This document shows, in pieces, positions 7,219 through 16,804 of a stretch of 53,791 nucleotides of DNA. This DNA comes from an uncultured Eubacteriaceae bacterium. Its GTDB lineage: Bacteria > Bacillota > Clostridia > Eubacteriales > Eubacteriaceae. The stretch is from the NCBI GenBank assembly GCA_947625585.1, contig CANQOZ010000002.1, positions 1-53,791 on the forward strand, in the 5' to 3' direction. The translations under genes and the position numbers were made by a program. The notes under the pieces are model-generated. The model was not told the DNA's origin. It saw nothing but the letters and a program-made list of their open reading frames with translations, and made no database searches. Every line of letters starts with the position of its first letter. Position 1 is the stretch's first letter.

Positions 7219-10200
7219 ATGACTCAACCTTTTACCCATTTACACGTTCATTCTGAATATTCATTATTAGACGGATTATCTAGAATTCCTGATTTAGTAA
7301 GTAAAGCTAAAGAATTAGGAATGACAAGTCTAGCCTTAACCGACCATGGCGTGATGTTTGGTGCATTAGAGTTCTATCGTGAATGTTTGAAACAGGGAAT
7401 AAAACCTATAATTGGAAGTGAAGTCTATGTCGCTGAAAGAAATTTAGAACAAATGGAGGCTTCAGTTGATTCGAAAAATTACCATCTAGTTTTACTTGCT
7501 AAAAATGAAATTGGTTATAGGAATTTAATGAAATTAGTTTCAATTGGTTTTGTTGATGGATTTTATAGGAAACCTAGAGTTGACCATAAAACACTTAAAA
7601 AATATTCTGAAGGATTGATTTGTCTTTCTGGTTGTATGTCTGGGGAAATTCCTAGAGCTATTTTAAAAGGAGATTTAAAAAAAGCTCATAATTTAATTCA
7701 AACTTATCAGGAAATTTTTGGTAAAGATAATTTTTATTTAGAAATCCAAGATCATAGGATTCCAGAAGAAGCCAAAATTAGAGAAGATCTTTTATATTTA
7801 TCTAAAGTTACTGGAGCTCCTTTAGTGGCTACGAATGATGTTCATTATGTTAATAAAGAAGATTCAGAAGTTCATGATATTCTAATTTGTATTCAAACAG
7901 GAGCAAAAGTTAAAGATGAAAAAAGACTTCGGTATGAAAAAGGAGCCTATTACTTAAAGTCTTCGGAAGAAATGTATAAAGAATTCTCTTACTATCCTCA
8001 AGCTTATGAAAATACTCAAGTTATTGCTAGTCAATGTAATCTTGTTTTACCAGAACCAAAAAATCATATGCCGATTTATCAATTTCCAAAAGAATTTAAA
8101 ACAGCTGGAGCATATTTAAGGCATCTTTGTTTAGAAGGGATAAAAAAATTATATCCAAAAATAACTACTGAAATTAAAGAACGTTTAGAAACTGAACTTA
8201 AAACAATAAACTCAATGGGATTTGATAATTATTTTTTGGTAGTATGGGATTTTATTAAATTTGCTAAGGATAATGGAATAATGGTTGGTCCAGGTAGAGG
8301 TTCGGCTGCTGGATCGCTTGTAGCTTATTCTCTTGGAATTACTTCGCTAGATCCGCTAAAATACAATTTACTTTTTGAAAGATTCTTAAATCCTGAACGT
8401 TATACAATGCCTGATATAGATTGTGATTTCTGTTATGAACGTAGACAAGAGGTAATTGACTATGTTAATAAAAAATATGGTTTCGATCACGTTTCTCAAA
8501 TAATAACATTTGGAACAATGCTCGCTAGAATGGCTATTCGTGATGTAGGCAGAGTTTTAGATGTTTCTTATTCTAAAACAGATAATATAGCCAAACAGAT
8601 TCCATTTTTACCAGGACATACTGTTACAATTCAAGAAGCTTTAGATGAAAATCCAGAACTTAAGAAGTTAAAAGAAAATGATCCTGAAGTTAAAGAAGTT
8701 CTTGAAACAGCGCAAAAGCTTGAGGGCTTAAGTAGACATGCAGGAACTCATGCTGCTGGAGTTGTTATAGCTGATCAAGCAATAACTAATTATGTTCCTT
8801 TATATAGGAATGGTGACTTTATCTCAACACAATATACTATGGATCTCTTAGAATCCCAGGGTCTTATTAAAATGGATTTCCTCGGTTTACGAACCTTAAC
8901 TGTAATTAGAGATGCTTTGGATAATATTTATCAGTCAACAGGATTAAAAATTAAGCCTGAAGAAATTGATATTTCCGATCAAAATATTTATAAATTAATT
9001 GCTTCCGGTGATTGTGGAGGAGTTTTTCAGTTAGAAAGTAACGGGATTATTCAGTTTATAAAAGAATTTAAACCGGAAAATTTCGAAGATATCATAGCCG
9101 GTATTTCATTATATCGACCAGGACCAATGGATCAAATTCCAACTTATATAAAAAATAAAAATAATCCGGAAGCCATTAAATATCTTCATCCTAAATTAGA
9201 ACCTATTCTTAATGTTACTTATGGATGTATTGTATATCAAGAACAAGTAATGCAAATATTTCGTGATCTAGCTGGATTTTCAATGGGAAGATCTGATCTT
9301 GTTCGAAGAGCTATGAGTAAAAAGAAAAGTGACGTTATGGATAAAGAAGGGCAAGTTTTTATTTATGGTGAAAAAGATGAAAATGGGAACTATTTAATTG
9401 ATGGTTGTATTAAAAGAGGAATAGATAAGAATACTGCTGAACAAATTTGGAATACTATGCACGAATTTGCAAAGTATGCTTTTAATAAGTCTCATGCTGC
9501 AGCTTATGCTGTTCTTGCTTGTCAAACTGCTTGGCTTAAATATTATTATCCAGCTGAATTTTATGCAGCGTTATTAAGTTCAGTTATGGAATCTGAATCT
9601 AGAGTTGCTCGATATATTGATGAATGTAATAGAAGAGGAGTTAAAGTCGTTCCTCCTAATATTAATGTATCCCAAAAGAAATTTACTGTAAAAGACGGTC
9701 AAATTGTTTTTGGTCTAGGAGAAATTAAAAGTGTTGGCTCAAAATTTGTCGATCAAGTAATACAAACAAGAGAAGAACAAGGACCTTTTAAGGATCTTCT
9801 TGATTTTTGTGAAAGAGTTGAAAATATTAATAAACAAGCAGTTATTAATTTAATAAAGGCTGGTGCTTTTGACTATTTAGGTATCGATAGAGGCACTTTA
9901 TTAAGTAATGCTTTTGAAGTAATTCAAAAAGGAAAAGAATTACGCTCTATAAGATTATCTGGACAAGCCTCTTTTTTTGATAATGATAATTCTTCTTTAA
10001 AAACTTTTGAGTATACACAAACAGAACCTTTATCAAAAGAAACAATTTTAACAATGGAAAAAGATGTTTTGGGTATATATTTATCTGGACATCCATTGGA
10101 GAAATACCGAGAAATTTTAGAACGAAAAACTGTATTTAACTTTTCTATTTTAGATAGTTATGAAGATTTATCAAGAACTATTCAAGATCAAAGTTTTGTC

Positions 10201-10737
10201 ACTATTGGGGGTATATTAAAAAATTTAAAAACACAGTTAACAAAGCGACAGGAACTTATGGCCTTTGCTGATCTAGAAGATCAATATGGAATGTTAAATT
10301 TAGTAATCTTTCCAAAAGTTTATGAGCAATATAGAAATCTTTTAATTGATGATACTCCTGTAATTGTTTATGGAAAAATAACTTATAATGAAGAAATGGA
10401 TGTTTCTTTAGTAGTAGATAAGATTGATCTTCTTGAAGTTATTTATAATCAAGAAGAGAACTACCAAAAACCATATAAACCTTTTGAAGATAAAGTAAGT
10501 TTTAAAAATGGTTATTTAGAAATAAAATTACAAGATATCAGTAAAAAGCCTTTAATTACAACTATTAAAAAAATACTCAAAACTTCTCCAGGAAATACCC
10601 CTGTGATATTATATTTTGATAAAGAGAATATACGTTTTAAAGCTTCAGAAAACTTGAATGTCGAAATAAATAATTCTTTATTAGAAAAATTAAATTATTT
10701 AATAAAAACAAATAACGGAGGGAAATCAGGTGCCTAA
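7219..10737 (+). CDS. dnaE: DNA polymerase III subunit alpha (DnaE)
   Basis: 1172 residues, typical for DnaE. An N-terminal PHP domain opens with THLHVHSEYSLLDGL. The polymerase palm shows GPGRGSAAGSLVAYSLGIT and the catalytic Asp pair in MPDIDCDF (about residues 394-401). YRPGPMDQIP and AFNKSHAAAYAVLAC are also diagnostic, and an OB-fold segment lies near 995-1070. In Bacillota this enzyme usually extends primers alongside PolC. A strong ribosome binding site (AGAGAGGA) precedes ATG 7219. It overlaps pfkA by 8 bases, keeping the classical dnaE-pfkA-pyk order. Confidence 0.97.
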   Translation: MTQPFTHLHVHSEYSLLDGLSRIPDLVSKAKELGMTSLALTDHGVMFGALEFYRECLKQGIKPIIGSEVYVAERNLEQMEASVDSKNYHLVLLAKNEIGYRNLMKLVSIGFVDGFYRKPRVDHKTLKKYSEGLICLSGCMSGEIPRAILKGDLKKAHNLIQTYQEIFGKDNFYLEIQDHRIPEEAKIREDLLYLSKVTGAPLVATNDVHYVNKEDSEVHDILICIQTGAKVKDEKRLRYEKGAYYLKSSEEMYKEFSYYPQAYENTQVIASQCNLVLPEPKNHMPIYQFPKEFKTAGAYLRHLCLEGIKKLYPKITTEIKERLETELKTINSMGFDNYFLVVWDFIKFAKDNGIMVGPGRGSAAGSLVAYSLGITSLDPLKYNLLFERFLNPERYTMPDIDCDFCYERRQEVIDYVNKKYGFDHVSQIITFGTMLARMAIRDVGRVLDVSYSKTDNIAKQIPFLPGHTVTIQEALDENPELKKLKENDPEVKEVLETAQKLEGLSRHAGTHAAGVVIADQAITNYVPLYRNGDFISTQYTMDLLESQGLIKMDFLGLRTLTVIRDALDNIYQSTGLKIKPEEIDISDQNIYKLIASGDCGGVFQLESNGIIQFIKEFKPENFEDIIAGISLYRPGPMDQIPTYIKNKNNPEAIKYLHPKLEPILNVTYGCIVYQEQVMQIFRDLAGFSMGRSDLVRRAMSKKKSDVMDKEGQVFIYGEKDENGNYLIDGCIKRGIDKNTAEQIWNTMHEFAKYAFNKSHAAAYAVLACQTAWLKYYYPAEFYAALLSSVMESESRVARYIDECNRRGVKVVPPNINVSQKKFTVKDGQIVFGLGEIKSVGSKFVDQVIQTREEQGPFKDLLDFCERVENINKQAVINLIKAGAFDYLGIDRGTLLSNAFEVIQKGKELRSIRLSGQASFFDNDNSSLKTFEYTQTEPLSKETILTMEKDVLGIYLSGHPLEKYREILERKTVFNFSILDSYEDLSRTIQDQSFVTIGGILKNLKTQLTKRQELMAFADLEDQYGMLNLVIFPKVYEQYRNLLIDDTPVIVYGKITYNEEMDVSLVVDKIDLLEVIYNQEENYQKPYKPFEDKVSFKNGYLEIKLQDISKKPLITTIKKILKTSPGNTPVILYFDKENIRFKASENLNVEINNSLLEKLNYLIKTNNGGKSGA

Positions 10738-11698
10738 AACAAAGAAAGTTGGTATTTTAACAAGTGGTGGCGATGCCCCTGGCATGAATGCTGCAATTCG
10801 TGCTTCAGTTCGTGGAGCTATTCATTTCGGTTATGACGTAATTGGAATAAATAGAGGTTATGCCGGATTATTAGATGAAGATTTTACTCCTATGAACTCT
10901 TTAATGGTTAAAGACATCATGGGTAAAGGCGGAACTATTCTTAAAACATCTAGAAGTGATTATTTTCCAACAGAAGCAGGTTTAAACAAAGCAACTGATA
11001 TTTTAAATACTTTTGGAATTGATAGTTTGATTGTTATAGGTGGTGATGGTTCCTTAACTGGTGCTCTTGAATTACATCGTCGTGGTATTGATATTGTTGG
11101 AATGCCTGGAACAATTGATAATGACTTTGGAGCTAGTGACTATACAATCGGTTTTGATACTGCTGTCACTACAGCAATTGATGCTATAATGAAAATTCGT
11201 GATACAACTTTCTCCCATAACCGTATAAATATAGTTCAAGTAATGGGTAGAACATGCGGAGATATTGCTTTATATACAGGTTTCTCTTGTGGTGCTGATG
11301 CGATTATTATTCCTGAAAAAGAAAATAATCTGGAAGAAATGTGTGAAACAATTCTAAGAGGAAGAGATAAACATGCTTTAGCTTCAATTATTGTTTTAGC
11401 AGAAGGTTGTGGATCATATCGTGATTATTTACAAGAAGTTCAAGAATTGACAGGAGTCACAACTAAAGGAACAAACTTAGGTTATATTCAACGTGGAGGT
11501 TCACCAACTCACTTCGATAGAAATCTGGCTAGTTACATGGGGTTCAAAGCTGCTGAAGCCTTACATAAAGGGAATACAAAAACCGTTATTGTTCAAAGAA
11601 ATGGAAAATATTTAGCAGTTCCAATTGAAGAAGCACTAGCTACTAAGAAAGAATTCAATCAGGAAATGTTTGATACCATGAACATTCTAGCAAGATAA
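10730..11698 (+). CDS. pfkA: ATP-dependent 6-phosphofructokinase
   Basis: 322 residues starting at GTG 10730, with GGAGGG seven bases upstream. It phosphorylates fructose 6-phosphate to fructose 1,6-bisphosphate in glycolysis. TSGGDAPGMNAAIR binds ATP; GGDGS and PGTIDND both mark the ATP-dependent rather than pyrophosphate-dependent type. VMGRTCGDIALYTG and NLGYIQRGGSPTHFDR form the sugar-phosphate and effector sites. The start lies inside the last codons of dnaE, and pyk follows after 7 bases, so both glycolytic enzymes should be made from the same transcript. Confidence 0.97.
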   Translation: MPKTKKVGILTSGGDAPGMNAAIRASVRGAIHFGYDVIGINRGYAGLLDEDFTPMNSLMVKDIMGKGGTILKTSRSDYFPTEAGLNKATDILNTFGIDSLIVIGGDGSLTGALELHRRGIDIVGMPGTIDNDFGASDYTIGFDTAVTTAIDAIMKIRDTTFSHNRINIVQVMGRTCGDIALYTGFSCGADAIIIPEKENNLEEMCETILRGRDKHALASIIVLAEGCGSYRDYLQEVQELTGVTTKGTNLGYIQRGGSPTHFDRNLASYMGFKAAEALHKGNTKTVIVQRNGKYLAVPIEEALATKKEFNQEMFDTMNILAR

Positions 11699-11705
11699 AG
11701 TAACA

Positions 11706-13481
11706 ATGAGTAAAAAGAAAAAAGTTTCTTTAAAGAAAACAAAGATTGTTTGTACTATTGGTCCCGCAACAAATGACCAAAAAATAATTGAAGAATTAAT
11801 TAAAGAAGGTATGAATGTTGCTAGGATTAATATGTCTCATGGTGGTTATGATGAGCATGAAAAACAAATAACATCTATTAAACGTGCTCGAGAAAAATTA
11901 AACGAACCAATAGCTATCATGCTAGATACCAAAGGACCTGAAATACGTACTGGTGACTTACAAAACGGTAGTGTTGTTGATTTAAAGGCTGGTCAACAAT
12001 TCATTTTAACTACTGAAGATCTTTATGGTGATGAATCTATAGTTTCAATAACGTATAAAGAATTACCAGAAGATCTTTCTCCGGGTAATACAATTCTTTT
12101 AGATGATGGTGAAATTGGTCTAAAAGTAGATAAGATTGACGGTCCAAATATAATATGTACTGTTCAGAATGATGGAGAGTTAGGTCAAAGAAAAAGTATT
12201 AATATTCCTGGAATTGAATTAAATCTACCTGGATTAACTGAAAAAGACATTAATGATTTAAAGTTTGGAATTCAACAGGGAGTTGATTTTATTGCAGCTT
12301 CTTTTATTAGAAGGCCAGATGACGTTCTAACAATTAGAGATGTTCTAGATTCTAATAATGGATCGGATATTAAAATTATCTCTAAAATTGAAAGTGAAGA
12401 AGGTGTTTATAATATTAATGACATTATTGCTGTTTCTGATGGGATTATGGTTGCCCGTGGAGATTTAGGTGTTGAAGTTCCAGCTAAAGATGTTCCAGTT
12501 ATTCAAAAAACTATTATTCGAAAATGTAATAAAGCTGCAAAACCAGTAATCACTGCAACACAAATGTTAGATTCAATGATCCATAATCCTAGACCAACTA
12601 GAGCTGAAGTTGCTGATGTTGCTAATGCAGTCTTTGATGGAACAGATGCTGTTATGCTCTCTGGCGAAACTGCTATGGGTGAGTATCCTGTTGAAGTTGT
12701 TAAAACTATGGCTGATATTGCAAGTGTTGCTGAAGTCGCTGATCAATTTAGATTAGAAGCTAATTTAAAAAAGAAAAGAAATGGAATTTCAAACGCCGTT
12801 TGTGATGCTGCGGTAACAATGTCAGTAAGCTTAAACTCAAACTCAATTATTGCAAATACAGCAAGTGGAGAAACAGCTAGGCAATTAAGTAAGTTTAAAC
12901 CGGATGCAAATATTTATGCTACTAGTTTTAGAGAAATAACAATTCGACAGGTTTCTTTAAGCTGGGGAGTTTATGGTGTCTATATTAGCCAGATTAATAA
13001 TTCAGATATGCTTGTTCGAGAAAGTGTACGAGCTGTTAGAGAAAAAGGATATATAAAATCAGGTGAAAGAGTAATCGTTGCTGCTGGAATTCCAGTAGGG
13101 GCTTCGAGCGTTACCAATATGCTTCGAGTTGTTAAAATTGGACATTCTGAATTACAGGGTGTTGGCAATGGGGAAAAGAAAACTTACATTGGAATTGCTA
13201 AACAAATGAGAGTTTCTAATTTAGAAGCTGAAGAAAACTTCAATGAAGGTGATATCCTTGTTGTTCCTAGAATAACAAGCAGTAACAAATATCTTGCTAG
13301 TATAGCTGGTGGTATTATTACAGAAGATGATTATGAAGTCAGTGAAAAATTCCTTAAGGATATCAATACACCTATTATTTCTAGTGTAGATGATGTTTTT
13401 GAAAACTTAACTGATGGAACCTTAATAACAATTGATTCTGAAACCGGAACAATAAAGCAGGGTGTCAGAAATTATGATTGA
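11706..13481 (+). CDS. pyk: Pyruvate kinase with C-terminal PEP-utiliser-like domain
   Basis: 591 residues. Core signatures: KIVCTIGPAT, ARINMSHG, LDTKGPEIRTG, and the catalytic-lysine segment IKIISKIESEEG followed by MVARGDLGVEVP. Residues after about 480 form the extra C-terminal domain common in Bacillota pyruvate kinases (GDILVVPRITSSNKYLASIAGGI). The enzyme makes pyruvate and ATP from phosphoenolpyruvate. No ribosome binding site is evident, so coupling to pfkA is likely. Its stop codon overlaps the -35 box of the trp promoter, and a terminator follows at once. Confidence 0.97.
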   Translation: MSKKKKVSLKKTKIVCTIGPATNDQKIIEELIKEGMNVARINMSHGGYDEHEKQITSIKRAREKLNEPIAIMLDTKGPEIRTGDLQNGSVVDLKAGQQFILTTEDLYGDESIVSITYKELPEDLSPGNTILLDDGEIGLKVDKIDGPNIICTVQNDGELGQRKSINIPGIELNLPGLTEKDINDLKFGIQQGVDFIAASFIRRPDDVLTIRDVLDSNNGSDIKIISKIESEEGVYNINDIIAVSDGIMVARGDLGVEVPAKDVPVIQKTIIRKCNKAAKPVITATQMLDSMIHNPRPTRAEVADVANAVFDGTDAVMLSGETAMGEYPVEVVKTMADIASVAEVADQFRLEANLKKKRNGISNAVCDAAVTMSVSLNSNSIIANTASGETARQLSKFKPDANIYATSFREITIRQVSLSWGVYGVYISQINNSDMLVRESVRAVREKGYIKSGERVIVAAGIPVGASSVTNMLRVVKIGHSELQGVGNGEKKTYIGIAKQMRVSNLEAEENFNEGDILVVPRITSSNKYLASIAGGIITEDDYEVSEKFLKDINTPIISSVDDVFENLTDGTLITIDSETGTIKQGVRNYD

Positions 13482-13505
13482 CACTTTATTCAAAAGTGTT
13501 ATTAT
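13478..13505 (+). promoter_or_regulatory. Promoter of the trp operon
   Basis: A perfect TTGACA (13478-13483), a 16-base spacer and TATTAT (13500-13505). The -35 box covers the stop codon of pyk and the spacer holds the pyk terminator hairpin. Predicted transcript start is about 13512, just before the T-box leader. Confidence 0.7.
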
Positions 13506-13510
13506 TTTTA
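13481..13510 (+). terminator. Terminator after pyk
   Basis: Hairpin ACACTTT/AAAGTGT with a 5-base loop, followed by the T-rich run TATTATTTTTA. It closes the long mutS2-pyk transcription unit. Confidence 0.7.
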
Positions 13511-13511
13511 T

Positions 13512-13774
13512 AAACCGAAGAAGTGAAGATAACGTTAAGTAAACACGTACAGAGAGTTCGATAAGGTGAGAGCGAATCGCAAGTGGCTTAACAAATGGAT
13601 CACTGAGGGCAAGTTGAAAGGAAACGAGTAGGCTAGACGTATTTCCTACGTTACAGGAATAGTAATTGATTGATTACGAAGAGTGCATGCTGTCATGAAT
13701 TAAGGTGGTACCGCGAGTATTATAAATATAAGATAATAATCGTCCTTTTATATAATAAAAGGACGTTTTTTTTT
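13512..13774 (+). promoter_or_regulatory. Tryptophan T-box leader controlling trpEGDCFBA
   Basis: The leader carries the conserved T-box AAGGTGGTACCGCG (from 13702), whose TGGT bulge would pair with the acceptor end of uncharged tRNA. Stem I can be drawn with AGTGA/TCACT below and GTTAAG/CTTAAC above the specifier loop; this places TGG (13596-13598, Trp codon) at the specifier position, preceding the usual purine. An AGAGAG motif sits at 13551-13556. The leader ends in a terminator, CGTCCTTTTA/TAAAAGGACG plus nine T. Uncharged tRNA-Trp should stabilise the antiterminator and let transcription enter trpE. Confidence 0.92.
13741..13774 (+). terminator. Regulated terminator of the trp T-box
   Basis: CGTCCTTTTA and TAAAAGGACG flank a short AT loop and are followed by nine T. 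Its 3' arm holds AAGGA, the only ribosome-binding-site-like sequence ahead of trpE. Confidence 0.88.
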
Positions 13775-13777
13775 GCA

Positions 13778-15247
13778 ATGAAATTAGAGGATTTAAAACA
13801 ATACGAGGAAGATTATAAAATTGTTCCAATAAAAAAAGAGTATTATGCTGATACTTTAACTCCAGTACAAGTACTTAGAAGATTAAAACAAAATTCGGAC
13901 AAGTTGTTTCTTTTAGAATCTGCGAATAATAGTGGAGCTAGAGGACGTTATTCTTTTTTGGGAGTTAATCCTGAAATGGAAGTAATTGTAAAGAATAATC
14001 AAGTAATCTTTAAAAATGGAGAAGAAATAATTATTGAATCATCAGATCCTTCAGCTGAAATTAATAAATTTTTAGAAAACTATAGTTCTCCTAAAATTAA
14101 AGGAATGCCTCCTTTTACTGGTGGCTTAGTTGGTTATGTTTCATATGACTATTACAAATATACCGAACCTATTTTGAATTTTAATAATCCTGACCCTTAT
14201 GAGTTTAACGATTTACATCTTTTATTATTCAACGATTTAATTGTTTTTGATCACTTTAGTGATAAAGTCTCATTAATCACTAATATTGAAACAGATGATT
14301 TAGAAAACAATTATAAAAAGGGAATAGATCGGATTAATCAATTAAAACTTGAAATAGAAAATGCTATAGAACGTGATTTCTCTGGAAAAATATCTAAATC
14401 TTTTAAACCAGTTTTTACAATGGAAGAATATTCTGAGTTGATTAAAAAAGCTCAAGATTATATTGTTGAAGGAGATATTTTTCAAGTGGTTCCTTCAAAC
14501 CGAATAAAAGGTGAATTTCATGGTTCCTTATTTCCGGCTTATAGGGTTTTAAGAAGTGATAATCCGAGTCCATATATGTATTATTTTCAGATTAATGATA
14601 TTGAAATAATTGGTACTTCTCCTGAAACTTTAGTTAAGTTAGAAAATGATAAAATTACAACTTTTCCTATAGCTGGCTCTAGGCCAAGAGGAAGAACAAT
14701 AGAGAAAGATGATCAATTAACTGATGAATTGCTTAAAGATAAAAAAGAACTTGCTGAACATAATATGTTAGTAGATTTAGGTCGAAACGATATTGGACGT
14801 GTTTCAAAACGTAATTCAGTAAAGGTTGAAGAATATTTAAAAATTCAAAAATATTCAAAGGTTATGCACATAACTTCTGTTGTTTCAGGTTCTTTAGAAG
14901 ATGGTATAACTCCATTACATGCATTAAGCAATATTTTACCAGCAGGAACTTTATCTGGAGCTCCCAAAATAAGAGCTTGTCAAATAATTGAAGAATTAGA
15001 AACTGAAAAACGAGGACCATATGGAGGAGCTCTTGGATATATTGGATTTAATGGAAATATGGATATGTGTATAGCAATCCGATCAGCTTTTAAAAACAAA
15101 AATAAAATGTTTGTTCAATCTGGTGGTGGAATAGTTAAAGACAGCAAGTTTAAAAATGAATATGAGGAAACTATAAATAAAGCTTCAGCAATTATCGAAG
15201 CCATCCAGAAGAGTGAAAATTTAGATAATGATTTTAATATTAGATAA
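13778..15247 (+). CDS. trpE: Anthranilate synthase component I
   Basis: About 489 residues from ATG 13778 (MKLEDLKQYEEDY), matching normal TrpE length. The ORF-track start at 13670 lies inside the T-box leader and is rejected. TrpE converts chorismate to anthranilate using ammonia from TrpG. LLESA near residue 47 corresponds to the LLES motif that binds feedback tryptophan. The chorismate-enzyme core shows EGDIFQVVPSNRI, IGTSPETLVKLE, PIAGSRPRGR and AGTLSGAPKIRA. The ATG lies only 3 bases after the terminator T-run, and the nearest AAGGA is 14 bases upstream, a poor initiation context. It overlaps trpG by 20 bases. Confidence 0.96.
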   Translation: MKLEDLKQYEEDYKIVPIKKEYYADTLTPVQVLRRLKQNSDKLFLLESANNSGARGRYSFLGVNPEMEVIVKNNQVIFKNGEEIIIESSDPSAEINKFLENYSSPKIKGMPPFTGGLVGYVSYDYYKYTEPILNFNNPDPYEFNDLHLLLFNDLIVFDHFSDKVSLITNIETDDLENNYKKGIDRINQLKLEIENAIERDFSGKISKSFKPVFTMEEYSELIKKAQDYIVEGDIFQVVPSNRIKGEFHGSLFPAYRVLRSDNPSPYMYYFQINDIEIIGTSPETLVKLENDKITTFPIAGSRPRGRTIEKDDQLTDELLKDKKELAEHNMLVDLGRNDIGRVSKRNSVKVEEYLKIQKYSKVMHITSVVSGSLEDGITPLHALSNILPAGTLSGAPKIRACQIIEELETEKRGPYGGALGYIGFNGNMDMCIAIRSAFKNKNKMFVQSGGGIVKDSKFKNEYEETINKASAIIEAIQKSENLDNDFNIR

Positions 15248-15794
15248 TTATGACTCTTTTACTTATAACTTAGTTCATTCTATTGAAGATGATCAAGAAA
15301 TAAAAGTAATAAGAAATGATAAGTTAACTCCTATTGAGGCTGAAAAATTAAAACCTGATTTTCTTATAATTTCACCTGGACCAGGTTACCCAATAGATGC
15401 TGGTTATAGTATTGATTATGTTAAGTTTTTTAAAGATAAAATACCAATTTTGGGAATTTGTTTAGGTCATCAAGCTATTTGTGAAGCCTTTGGTTCTACT
15501 ATTGTAAAAGCTAAGGAAATTATGCATGGAATGAAAGATAAAGTATCAATCGATGATAATGAAATTTTTAAAGGATTAAGTCCAGAAATTGAAGTCGGAA
15601 GATACCATTCATTAGCTGTAGATAGAAATACTTTACCTGACGAATTAGAGATAATCTCTGAGTCAGTTGATAAAGAAGTAATGGCCGTTAAACATAAGAA
15701 ATTCCCAATATGGGGTTTACAATTTCATCCTGAATCGATTATGACTAATGACGGAAAAACAATTTTAAAAAATTTTTTAGAGGTAAATAAATGA
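15228..15794 (+). CDS. trpG: Anthranilate synthase component II (glutamine amidotransferase)
   Basis: 188-residue class I glutamine amidotransferase that supplies ammonia to TrpE. It starts with ILILDNYDSFTYNLV; the nucleophile is the Cys in GICLGHQAICEAFG, and the catalytic His-Glu pair is in QFHPESIMT. ISPGPGYP forms the oxyanion region. It overlaps trpE by 20 bases and trpD by 4, so stoichiometric coupled translation is expected. A pabA role cannot be excluded, as some Bacillota share this subunit with folate synthesis, but only trp genes are present here. Confidence 0.95.
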   Translation: MILILDNYDSFTYNLVHSIEDDQEIKVIRNDKLTPIEAEKLKPDFLIISPGPGYPIDAGYSIDYVKFFKDKIPILGICLGHQAICEAFGSTIVKAKEIMHGMKDKVSIDDNEIFKGLSPEIEVGRYHSLAVDRNTLPDELEIISESVDKEVMAVKHKKFPIWGLQFHPESIMTNDGKTILKNFLEVNK

Positions 15795-16804
15795 TACAAG
15801 AAGCAATTTCAAAATTAATTGAACAAAAAGATTTAACTCCTGAAGAAACAGCTGGTAGTTTTGATGAAATTATGAGTGGAACCGCTACTCAAGCTCAAAC
15901 TGCTGCATTTTTAATGGGACTAAAGATTAAAGGTGAAACACCTACAGAGATTACCGAATGTGCCAGAATAATGAGAGAAAAATGTGATAGTCTTAATTCG
16001 GAAACTGACTTAATAGATATTGTGGGTACAGGAGGAGATGAAGTAGGTACATTTAATATCTCAACAGCTAGTGCATTTATTACAGCAGCGGCCGGAGTTC
16101 CAACTGCAAAACATGGAAATAGAAGCGTTTCTAGTAAAACGGGTGCAGCAGATGTCTTAGAAGCTTTAGGCTTAAAAATAGATTTACCTAAAGAAAAAAA
16201 TGAAAAAATTTTAAAAGATACTAATTTCTGTTTTATGTTTGCTCCTGTTTACCATTCATCAATGCGTTACGCAGCACCTGTTAGAAAAGAATTAGCTATT
16301 CCGACTATATTTAATATCTTAGGTCCACTTGCTAATCCAGCAAATGCTAATCAACAAATTTTAGGTGTTTTCTCAGAAGATCTATTAGTTCCAATGGCAC
16401 AAGCATTAAGTAATTTAGGAGTTAAAAAGGGTTTTGTTGTTTATGGTAATGACGGTTTAGATGAAATTACTTTAACTGGACCTACTAAAGCTATTGAAAT
16501 TAATAATGGTGATTTGAATGAAATAACAATTAATCCTGAAGATTATGGTTTAGAAATATGTGATATTGAAGAATTAATAGGTGGAGAAAAAGAAGAAAAT
16601 GCTCAAATAATTAGAGATATCTTTAATGGTAAAAAAGGTCCAAAGCGAGACGTTGTTTTACTCAACTCAGGAGTAGCTTTATATACTACTGGTAAAGTAG
16701 ATTCAATAAATGAAGGAGTTGAGATGGCTGCAGATATAATTGATTCAGGAAAAGCATTAGAGAAACTTGAAGAACTTATAGAAAAAACTAATAAGATAGC
16801 ATGA
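15791..16804 (+). CDS. trpD: Anthranilate phosphoribosyltransferase
   Basis: 337 residues, the usual length. It joins anthranilate to PRPP. Diagnostic segments are DIVGTGGDEVGTFNIST (PRPP-binding glycine loop), AKHGNRSVSSKTGAADVLEALG and FAPVYHSSMRYAAPVRKEL, plus NILGPLANPA. AGAGG lies seven bases before the ATG. It overlaps trpG and trpC by 4 bases each. Confidence 0.97.
   Translation: MIQEAISKLIEQKDLTPEETAGSFDEIMSGTATQAQTAAFLMGLKIKGETPTEITECARIMREKCDSLNSETDLIDIVGTGGDEVGTFNISTASAFITAAAGVPTAKHGNRSVSSKTGAADVLEALGLKIDLPKEKNEKILKDTNFCFMFAPVYHSSMRYAAPVRKELAIPTIFNILGPLANPANANQQILGVFSEDLLVPMAQALSNLGVKKGFVVYGNDGLDEITLTGPTKAIEINNGDLNEITINPEDYGLEICDIEELIGGEKEENAQIIRDIFNGKKGPKRDVVLLNSGVALYTTGKVDSINEGVEMAADIIDSGKALEKLEELIEKTNKIA

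Noticed and set aside
13670-13777. ORF-track N-terminal extension of TrpE
   Set aside because: These 36 codons lie across the T-box motif and the terminator hairpin, and TrpE homologues begin at the ATG 13778 position.
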